From the NCBI GenBank assembly GCA_037447655.1, contig JBBHKE010003155.1:176333-240332 (forward strand): a stretch of 64,000 nucleotides of DNA, written 5' to 3'. A model generated the notes under the pieces. The model was not told the origin of the DNA. It worked only from the letters and a program-made list of their open reading frames with translations, and did not search any database. Source of the stretch: Zygnema cylindricum (taxonomy: Eukaryota; Streptophyta; Zygnematophyceae; Zygnematales; Zygnemataceae). Position 1 is the stretch's first letter; each line of letters opens with the position of its first letter. The position numbers were made by a program, and so were the translations under genes. Below are positions 56,317 through 64,000 of the stretch, one piece after another.

Positions 56317-58371
56317 CTAGTCTACTTTCTTTTCAACTCCCACTATAATTTTTTTTTTTTTTCTTCTTTTCTTTTTCCTCTTTCTTTTCTCCTCATAAAA
56401 CTTTAAGTGAATACTCTCGTATTTTAAAAGGTCCATTAGATGAGCTGAAATAAACATTCCATCTTGCTGATCACATATTTTATTAAGCATACAATTTTCC
56501 ATAAATCCAAGCAAAAATTTTATCCCACTCATCTCTTTTCCATCCACACAGAATCCGATTTCCCTCTTGCAATTAAAAAAACCAGCCCCATCCCCAATCT
56601 GCGACACACACCCAGATGCTAACCCTTTTACAGGCACACCACCATAAATGCCATCACTCCCATTAGTGATGTCAAAACCATTACCCCCCATATTTATCGT
56701 TATATCAAGATTCCCCACTAAGTTCCTCATAAAATCTACATCTTCCGAGCTCATATTTTTATCCATGATACTCACCCCATTTTCTGAACTTTCTTCACTC
56801 TCTCCCATGGAATTCTTTCCACTATCACTTTCTATAATGATTCCCAAAGAGTATTTCTCCTCCCCTAAACTTTTCATTAAATATTTCTTTTCTCCCCTAT
56901 CCTTTAAAAACCCCTCTAGTTTTACTTCTCCCCTTTCCTCCAAATCCGTTGAAGTCTCCCTTTCCAACCAGTTTTCTATTTCCAAAATATTTATAAAATT
57001 ATCCTCATTATTTTTATTTTTCCCTTTTTCATTTATGTATCCTAGATTTGACTTTCTCATTTCTAAGTCATACTTTTTACACTCTTTCACATCCTCATCA
57101 TTTCTAACTCCCTCAAGTACCTCCTTTCCTCTTACTTCCCTTATACCTCCAAAAGCACATTGTTGCTTCCGTGTAATTTCTGTGTACTTCTCTCTCTTCT
57201 CCATTCTACCGATGTGAAGAAGCTCCAAAATTTCTTCATCCTCTTCATCCTCTTCCCTTTCTTCCTCCTCATCCACATTCCAACTTCTAAGTTCTTCCAA
57301 ACAAGGGCATTCCTCTATATAATGACCCGGTTCCCTACAAAAGAAGCAAACACCCTTTTTCAAAGCTCCCCTTTCTTTTCCTCTCCCTCTCTTTCCACCA
57401 AAGTTCCGATAAGGTTTACCTTCGTCTTTCTTCCTCTCATCACGCTTCCGCTCGTCACCGCTGTTCCTCTCATCACGCTTCCGCCAATCACCACCGTTCC
57501 TCTCATCACGCTTCCGCCAATCACCACCAGCTGTAAAGGCAGTTACCCTCTCACTTCCCCTACGAAGCTCCAAAGTGCTTTCCCTCACAAGAATTATCCC
57601 CATGGTAAAGCTCCAAGTCCATGAGGAGCCATCCATTGCCTGCATACGATTAATGATGTTTTCGTACTCACCTGGGAGTTTCATAAGTAGTGTATTGATC
57701 TTTCTCTCCTCAGATTCTACATACCCCGCACTAGCAAGCTCAACATATAACGCAGCAATATCATTGCAAAACTCTATCATGTTACCGCCTTTATAAACAT
57801 AGGCCTCTAATTCCTGTTTTACTAACTGCTGCCTCTGAATAGTCTCACTCTTATAAATCTGCCTTAGTGTTTCCCATATTTCCGAAGACTTGGTAAGACT
57901 TAAAAGAGTGATAGCTATGGACTTAGACACATATCTAAGTATAAGATGTTTTGCTATAGTGTTTTTATACTCCCAAATTTTACTATCATTTTCTTTAGTT
58001 TTACTTAAAACCCCTCTAAGTGAAGATGTGGCGGAGAGCATAGCTCCCCTCACCATAAGTGTCCCTTTATCCTTCTCCCCTTTTCCCCCTTCCATCACAA
58101 TATTTTTCCCTTCACCTTTCGTTGCATCTGAACCCCGGTTGATATTCTGGGCAGCCTCAGATGGTTCTCCACAGTAAGCTCCTCCAAAACCAGGTGGCGG
58201 ACATCTCACTTGTCCCGAAACAATTCCCCATAAGTGCTTCTCGAAAAGCAATCCCTCCATAATAAACTCCCAATAAGTGAAGTCTGTTCCATCGAACATA
58301 GGCACCCTAGATGGTGGGCCCATAACCTGAAATTCTATGGGCTCCATTGCCCACAGAATTCGCAGATCCAA
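56317..58371 (-). CDS. Gag fused to shortened pol remnant, 684 codons, intact
   Basis: Residues 1-16 are encoded in the LTR; Met17 is the AUG inside the primer-binding site. Residues about 30-260 are copia Gag (FTYWEFIMEGLLFEKHLWGI, EIWETLRQIYKSET, LPGEYENIINRMQAM). Residues 285-315 repeat a WRKRDERN motif, a basic RNA-binding region. C342, C345, H350 and C355 form a CCHC knuckle. From residue 400 the protein follows pol landmarks of A-C, with large pieces gone: QQCAFGG (before protease; the DSG site is missing), EDVKECKKYDL (end of integrase), KYLMKSLGEEKYSLGI (RT thumb side; YVDD missing), GFDITNGSDGIYGG and GDGAGFF (RNase H), ending in a KRKRKKKRRKKKK tail. There is no stop in 2 kb, whereas autonomous relatives here have many. 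Probably a structural Gag protein; function of the tail is unknown. Confidence 0.85.
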   Translation of the reverse strand: MDLRILWAMEPIEFQVMGPPSRVPMFDGTDFTYWEFIMEGLLFEKHLWGIVSGQVRCPPPGFGGAYCGEPSEAAQNINRGSDATKGEGKNIVMEGGKGEKDKGTLMVRGAMLSATSSLRGVLSKTKENDSKIWEYKNTIAKHLILRYVSKSIAITLLSLTKSSEIWETLRQIYKSETIQRQQLVKQELEAYVYKGGNMIEFCNDIAALYVELASAGYVESEERKINTLLMKLPGEYENIINRMQAMDGSSWTWSFTMGIILVRESTLELRRGSERVTAFTAGGDWRKRDERNGGDWRKRDERNSGDERKRDERKKDEGKPYRNFGGKRGRGKERGALKKGVCFFCREPGHYIEECPCLEELRSWNVDEEEEREEDEEDEEILELLHIGRMEKREKYTEITRKQQCAFGGIREVRGKEVLEGVRNDEDVKECKKYDLEMRKSNLGYINEKGKNKNNEDNFINILEIENWLERETSTDLEERGEVKLEGFLKDRGEKKYLMKSLGEEKYSLGIIIESDSGKNSMGESEESSENGVSIMDKNMSSEDVDFMRNLVGNLDITINMGGNGFDITNGSDGIYGGVPVKGLASGCVSQIGDGAGFFNCKREIGFCVDGKEMSGIKFLLGFMENCMLNKICDQQDGMFISAHLMDLLKYESIHLKFYEEKRKRKKKRRKKKKIIVGVEKKVD
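58313..58327 (-). promoter_or_regulatory. Primer-binding site of element D, half tRNA-Met(i) type
   Basis: Minus strand GGTTATGGGCCCACC directly after the 5' LTR, identical to that of element B. Its ATG (58323-58321) is codon 17 of the Gag ORF. Confidence 0.87.
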
Positions 58372-59562
58372 AAGAAGCTAATCTAGATAGTGCCGATTCC
58401 AAGTTGATATGAACCCAAATAAATGATCCCTTGACAATAAGAACCCCAATATACCTTCACCCCTGTGAAGAGAAGACCTTCTGTGTGCTCAGTTCCACCA
58501 CAAAATGCAAAGCTTCAATATGTGTTTTGGACAATATTCCCCACTTTGACTTTCCCACTGAATAAGTGCCACCCTGGCACGCAAAGACTCTGACCGACTA
58601 CACCCTTGTGTAGCTTGGACTCCCCTGAGTCCGCAGCAAAAAGAATCAGTGAATTTGCTCACCCGAGCATTAAGTTATGGCTGGTCAAAGATGACCTTTA
58701 TAGTTACAAGCTCTCTTAGAGAGAGGTACCGAAATATCACTAAGTCTTAGTCTGCCTACTCATGACTACCTACTACTAAACCCTAGTCCAATAGGAACAC
58801 TATATAGTACAAGAAGGTACAATGGGCGATGTACTTATTGTACGACCATTGTACGACAAGGTCTACAAGGTGACACCAGTCAAATCGGAAGCCATGGTTT
58901 CTCCTCCCATCTTCTCCGGTATCAAATAATGTGGCGCCACGTGGCACCGCGTGACGCTATCTCCGTATGCCGCCAAAAGCTCACTTCGCGTGGCGGCTAT
59001 AATGCCGGCCGTCCGATCAAAACATATTTTACACGGTTCAGATTCGCGTACATGCAGGAATTGCTCCTTTTGGTTAGTCTGCTGTTAATTAGCTGTTGCG
59101 TTAATGTTTATGTATTTATGAAACCCGTCACGTGTATCGTTTCGATAACGCCTTATTGGTTAAGGCTTACGTCTACAAATATAACCACAAACCATGGTTC
59201 AAATCTGGTTGAGAGCAGTTTTTGGTTATTTGTTAGTTTGTTAGAACTCTCTTCTTGTCCATGTAAAAATACCTATTGTACCCTACATATACCATCGTTT
59301 ACTCTAAGCTATAGGCTAAAGCTAACGTCAGAGTAGGATGTAGGTACCAGGATCAAATCCTGGAACCGTCATAACCATTTTGGTACAAACTACGAATTAG
59401 TCTATCCTCTTTAGACAGCCATGGCTCTAGCTCTCTCTCTGGTCTTCAGTGACTGCAACAAGTATGGGGACCGGAGAGAGTTGAGCGAGAAGCAGGTTGC
59501 CTTTGCTGACTTACTCTATTTATTTTTCCAATACAGACCTAGAAAATACATAAATTTCAACA
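58328..59562 (-). repeat. 5' LTR of element D (1235 bp)
   Basis: Same length and nearly the same sequence as 55069-56303. Antisense tRNA-like module at 59308-59371. It contains two Met codons (58371 and 58347) in frame with Gag. Confidence 0.93.
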
Positions 59563-59645
59563 ATCTCCTATCCGTTTATAGCTTTTTGTGGATCTAACAC
59601 CTGATTAAGATATTTACCTTGAACTTGAGTACATGCTTCTAGTAA

Positions 59646-61025
59646 TTACATGTCCCATAGGGAAAAGTATTTAAAAGAGTAATAAACGAGAAATCGGCAC
59701 ACAAAAATATGTGTGTAACATAAAAAACAAACTAAAGGAATTTGTAATATTTACGTTTGTTTCATTTTTGGATTTTGTTTATGTCACCCAACATTCATTA
59801 TGCGACTTTGTAGGTAATGGTGAGATTTTGGACCCGTGTATTGCTTTTATTGTAAAGGCTATTTCCGCCGATTAAATCATCTTTTCTTCGTGCACACTTG
59901 TCCAAATTTCAACCACATACCGCCAATCGGTAGGTGATATTGTTACCTTTGAATCCCAACCGCCGGATGAACAATCCGGTAAGTGTCGAGGTAGAAAAGA
60001 TGTAATAAGTGGCGGAAAATATAGTAATGGCGGTACACGGTGTAGTTCAGCTAATGGCTAATGGAGATCACATGACGACAAAATGCATGGCGTTAAGAAC
60101 TTATACACATGCCTATTTTTGAGTACGTGATTTGAAGTGGACCACATCATTTTTCCACGTTTGCAATTAGCTCAATGATTTGTCGCAAACTATCCATGCT
60201 GTACATAATTGCAACTTTTATGTTAACATTTACTTCGCTCGTTACAAACTTTTATTTTTATACTTTTACTGTTTTACAGCATGCGTTGCTGCAAAAATTA
60301 GATTATTTAGAATTATCGTTATACTTCGTACTTTTCCGTCTATAAAATGTTAAAATTGCAACTTCTCGGTGATTTTTTGATTTTTTCCATAGTTGTTCAC
60401 GACGATTAGTGCGAACGTACCAATCGCGACAAAATATACAAAACGAACGCATTGAACCTTTTAAACAAATCGTTAAAAATCGTTAATGAACTTCCTTCCG
60501 TACTATTGCGTACATGAAAAAAACAACTTATATATATAGCGCAGTCTGCAAGTTTTTCCCGTTAAATGACGGTAAAATATCAAATTTGTTTACATACACA
60601 TTACACTATTTATCTATGTCGGAATTCTTTCATCAACTGGCAGTGGAGTCATCAAAATTACGCTACGCCACATATTTTGCTTACCCGGGTTCGAACGTCC
60701 GCGAAGGTAAACGTTTATCAAATTCCGTAGGGTAAGATATGGGGAGGCCGCTTCCTCACAGTTTTGTTTTCAATTTTCTATGGCGGCTTCTTTTATAAAA
60801 ACTTGAAAAAGTTTCCCGTACAAATTTCAAACTTACCGCGTCAAATTAGTGTGACGTTCAACGTATGTTTTCGAAAATGTCCGTACATTTTCGATGAAAT
60901 AACGTACAAGTTCCGTGATATTTCTGTTCACCTCACTCAACAAATGGTACTACTAACTACGTCGTATATTTTCTTGGAATTCCGTACATATCAGTAAAAA
61001 AATGTACAGTTACCGTAATTTATTT
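59646..61025. other. Intergenic with a MITE, no gene supported
   Basis: AT-rich; short ORFs (60514-60735, 60764-60997) lack support. GTACA and CGTAC words are frequent from 60580 to 61020, as in the internal parts of the TA-type MITEs. Confidence 0.4.
59830..60044. mobile_element. Diverged relative of the 24107 MITE
   Basis: It shares GTATTGCTTTTA, AATCATCTTTTCTTCGTGCA, ACCGCCAATCGGTAGG-like sequence and, inverted, CGGTACACGGTGTA with 24107-24332. The left terminus has decayed. Confidence 0.65.
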
Positions 61026-61158
61026 ACAGGTTTCCGTATTTTTGCAGTTTCAGTTTACAATAGTCGTTTTTTTGCAATTTTTTCAAAAGTCTTACAGGTT
61101 TCCGTATTTTTGCAGTTTCAGTTTACATTAGTCGTTTTTTCGCAATTTTTTCAAAAGT
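61026..61158. repeat. Tandem duplication, about 66 bp x 2
   Basis: ACAGGTTTCCGTATTTTTGC then CAGTTTCAGTTTACA and GCAATTTTTTCAAAAGTC occur twice in direct order with few differences. Confidence 0.9.
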
Positions 61159-61167
61159 CACGAATTA

Positions 61168-62731
61168 GGGTGATGTTCCACCAGGCGAAAAGTGGCGCAG
61201 TTTACAGAAATCCGCGACCCTCAGTACTAAATCGTACCGCCTATTTTGTTTATATGCGGAAAACAACAATACATATGAAACTTGTCGATACTTTCTGAAG
61301 GTCTTGGAGGTAACACTGGCCGTCAGATGTCCATGTGTGAGGAGTTCGCTTCATTTTTTTTTCTGTAACTGTCAATCCACCCCGAGGAGGTGGGTTGGCA
61401 GATATTGAAAAAAAAAAGTGACACGCTGGACGATTAAGCTACGTGTCATGATGGAAAACGAACGAAAAATCTTAAGATTTGCACAAGACAAGAGCTTTCT
61501 AAAACACAACTGAAAATAAAAACGAAATTTCATAACATTCCATCGTCACGCTCTTTTCGGTAACCTTTGTTCGTCACACTTTTTCTCACAAAGGACTTTT
61601 GTTATGTTCGAAAACTGAAAACCCTAAATAATGACTTGGCGTACAGAAGGGCATTTGTAAAAAGTATAAAAGTTTTGTCGTAGCATTACTTCAAACGCAG
61701 GTACATGGTACGCAAGTCAAGATTTAAAGTTAAATGTGTTGGTGCTAAAAATTTGAAAGATATTCAATATCGGATCGTAGTTTGCGTGGCGTCGGTCATT
61801 TTAGAACACGTGGCTTACACAATCTACGTGATGGAACATCGACTGGTAGCCTATGCCCAGAGGACCATATGTAACTTTTTGCCCATTCCGATGATTTTCC
61901 GAAAACTCATCGGAAAACTAGATTTTTTTTTTCTGGTGGGAATAGGCTATGATGGTGAAGTTCAACGTTTACTGGAAGTCTCCTCCATTGTGTCGGGCCA
62001 GTAAAAAACCTTCCTCAATTATGATTGGCGCCACTACGTTATAGTACAAATTCTAAAAATCTTGAAAAAAATCAACAAACGGAATACTTGTACGAATTTA
62101 TGTACCACCAAAGGTAATTAATGATTTGTACATATAATTTTGGGCTAGATTTTGATTTTGAAAATAGAAATCAAAATTTTGAAACAGAATAGCAAAAAGA
62201 CGCGACAAACTTTGAAGGTCGCGACAAACTTTGAATATCGGTGGATGTCACACAAAGCGTGCGAGGATAATTTCACCTGACCTGCATTCAACATGCAAGG
62301 AGGCACATGGCATGTACGACATGCACGCATGTGATCGCTTGTACAACGTAGATAATTATTTTCCTTTTCAAGTGTACCAATGGGAATGAATGGCAATCAT
62401 CTAGTGGCCCCAACTCTCCTCGCCAACTTTCCTCGCTGAGAAGAGTTGGGGCCCGCTAGATGCTACGTTTGATTGCCTCGCGGATCTCAAAAAGTGAAAC
62501 ATCAAACGGTCCGGAATTATGCCTACATCATTGAAGCTTCCCGACAGCTTTTCGTTAACGATGTTTCGTCCGACAAAAAAAAAATATGATACATCTTTGT
62601 ACGGCGCTGTACGAAAACGTACGACGTCCAGTAACGAACCCCACTTTTCGTTTTATGGAACTTCACCATTTATCGACCCGGTCTGTAGAGTTTGCCGTAC
62701 AATTACAGAAACGTATGATGGAACTTCACCC
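61168..62731. mobile_element. Harbinger-like MITE with internal insertion
   Basis: Left GGGTGATGTTCCACC after TTA; right GATGGAACTTCACCC before TAA. About 61168-61840 matches the reverse complement of the 15673 copy. Between about 61850 and 62650 lies unrelated DNA with a hairpin (TAGTGGCCCCAACTCT and complement, 62400-62460). The flanking trinucleotides are TTA and TAA, so the ends may belong to two insertions. Confidence 0.65.
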
Positions 62732-62734
62732 TAA

Positions 62735-63002
62735 GGGTGAAGTTCCATAGGGTGAAGTTTTATCATACGTTTCTGTAATTGTACGGCAAACACGACAAAC
62801 TTTATAGACCGGGTCGATTGAGTCGATGTTCCATCACGTATAGTTTGTAAGCCACATGTTCTAAGTTGACTGGCGCCACGCAAGCTACGTTCCGATATTG
62901 AATATCTTTCAGATTTTTAGCACCGACAAACTTAACTTCAAATCTTGACTACGCCAATATTTCTGTAAACTACACCACGTTTCGCCTGATGGAAAGTCAC
63001 CC
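62735..63002. mobile_element. Short Harbinger-like MITE in the cluster
   Basis: GGGTGAAGTTCCATA to GATGGAAAGTCACCC. It is separated from its left neighbour by only TAA (62732-62734) and from the right one by TTA (63003-63005). The terminus is doubled at 62735 and 62750. Confidence 0.75.
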
Positions 63003-63005
63003 TTA

Positions 63006-64000
63006 GGGTCAAGTTCCATCAGTCGTTTTTGTAATCGTACGGCTAACTCTACGGGTCGGGTTAATCGAGGGTAACCTTCCATCAGGCGAACAGTGGGGCT
63101 GTTTACTGGAGAAAGTACCTTTCCGTACTAGGCCGTACTGTTTTTTTTTTTTTTTTTTACAAAAGATGTTTACTTAAAAATCGTTGAAATTCTCCAGATT
63201 TCTTGGCGAAAAATACCACCGTCCGATTTTCAATTTTCGACGCAAACGCCCCTTGTTTCCAATACCTGGCTAGTCTCCTCCGACTGTCCTCGAAGGACAC
63301 ATTGCGCTTACTGGATGCGTATTTTGGTCCACTTGTAAAGTCAGAGTCGATCCACGACGGACATGAAGTTATAAAGTTACATGTGGCAGTTTCCGTGTAC
63401 CTTTTGACGTCGAAGCCACCCTGCTCGACGACAAAATCTTGTAGGACATCCTGGCACGCTGTAAAATCAAGATTCAGTACAGTACATGCCATTTCCTCCA
63501 TCTCCGTTCAGGTTCTACATTAGCGTCACGCTACTAGATATTTTAATATGCGTCCGCCTATACAGATACGCAGTCAAAATTTTGTGCTTTTCGAAACTTT
63601 CAATTTACCCGCCGGCTCAGCACGATCCTACGTGGTACCAAAAGGAATCCAACACGTAAGCAATTTTTGCTTTATTGGCACGACCTGATGGAAGGGTGTT
63701 ACAAATATTAATGTTGGTAAACGTGACAGTACAATTACTGGGAACCCTTGATGGAAGGTTATCCTGAGTCGATTCCATCACGAAGAGTTTGTAATCCATG
63801 TGATATACATTGAGTGGCACCGCATAGTTTTTTAACGGATATTGAAAATCTTTTAAAAATCTTCGCGCCGACAAATTTCACTTCAAATCTTCAGTTGCGT
63901 ACCATGTACCTGCGTACCAAGTCAGAATACGATTTTTTTTTTGTACTTTTGGCAAATGTCAGTCTTTTACGCCAGCTCATTTTTTAGGGTTCGTGTTTTC
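63006..64000. mobile_element. Third Harbinger-like copy, running out of the window
   Basis: Begins GGGTCAAGTTCCATCAGTCG. Its family sequence returns at 63755-64000 (ACATTGAGTGGCACC, TTTACGCCAGCTCATTTTTT, also at 15783-15963). The stretch 63150-63560 is foreign to the family and contains a protein-like ORF. Confidence 0.7.
63157..63501 (-). CDS. Unrecognised 114-codon ORF inside a MITE
   Basis: Starts MEEMACTVLNLDFTACQDVL, has a CPSWIDSDF segment and a SFEDSRRRLARYWKQG segment, and ends RFLSKHLL. Base composition is more balanced than in the surrounding AT-rich repeat, and other copies of the MITE lack it. It looks like a captured host exon. The opposite strand is also open (63203-63523), which weakens the case. 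No family recognised. Confidence 0.35.
   Translation of the reverse strand: MEEMACTVLNLDFTACQDVLQDFVVEQGGFDVKRYTETATCNFITSCPSWIDSDFTSGPKYASSKRNVSFEDSRRRLARYWKQGAFASKIENRTVVFFAKKSGEFQRFLSKHLL

Larger units (their letters stand above)
55064..59567 (-). mobile_element. Non-autonomous copia element D with intact Gag/Δpol ORF
   Basis: ATCTC duplications lie at 55064-55068 and 59563-59567. LTRs of 1235 bp occupy 55069-56303 (3' LTR) and 58328-59562 (5' LTR) and are nearly identical; two substitutions are obvious in the first 200 bp (GATATAAAC/GATATGAAC, ATGCGAAGC/ATGCAAAGC). The 2.0-kb interior holds one uninterrupted ORF. It has a primer-binding site and a polypurine tract but no catalytic protease, integrase or RT, so it must be mobilised by proteins from a relative. 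It is inserted in the right 0.8-kb direct repeat. Confidence 0.93.

Noticed and set aside
55670-59336. Identical 135-codon ORFs in both LTRs of element D
   Set aside because: They are identical only because the LTRs are; the LTRs of the other elements have no counterpart.

Overview
The window looks like nuclear DNA of a green plant, most likely a streptophyte. Three minus-strand host genes have exon sequences and GT-AG introns of plant type: a pepsin-like aspartyl protease, the N-terminal part of phosphatidylinositol 4-kinase alpha, and an organelle-type double-GTPase EngA/Der. The retroelement primer-binding site is a complement of the anticodon arm of a plant-type initiator tRNA-Met. The species cannot be named from sequence alone. 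Introns are long and full of repeats, so the genome is probably large.

Layout. 1-2233: 3' end of a degenerate Ty1/copia element (A). 2234-4390: repeat-derived DNA with a near-perfect 392-bp inverted repeat. 4391-15460: copia element C on the minus strand, flanked by TCAGT duplications, with a second copia element B (7754-14058, plus strand, CTTTC duplications) inserted into its integrase. 15676-16926: a Harbinger/Tourist-like MITE and a TA-duplicating MITE. 16975-24935: aspartyl protease exons, then PI4K-alpha exons, then one unidentified coding end. 25002-31064: ends of TA-duplicating elements enclosing about 5 kb of AT-rich satellite arrays. 32540-36912: a unit carrying an intact, unrecognised five-exon gene for a membrane-anchored coiled-coil protein. 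36704-37860: a 10-bp minisatellite. 37945-42380: six internal EngA/Der exons and their repeat-filled introns; the first and last exons are missing. 45160-55060: a diverged copy of the coiled-coil unit, now a pseudogene, flanked by 0.8-kb direct repeats and holding a foldback element. 55064-59567: a young non-autonomous copia element (D) with near-identical LTRs and one uninterrupted 684-codon Gag plus pol-remnant ORF. 61168-64000: a head-to-tail cluster of Harbinger-like MITEs.

The best candidates for new biology are element D, which keeps one open frame across a shortened and degenerated pol; the primer-binding site shared by B and D, which is a half-tRNA-Met site containing an in-frame Gag AUG; and the two-copy coiled-coil gene family with its exon-intron module duplication. 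Coordinates of exons were read by hand from splice signals, phase and homology recalled from known families; no database search was run.
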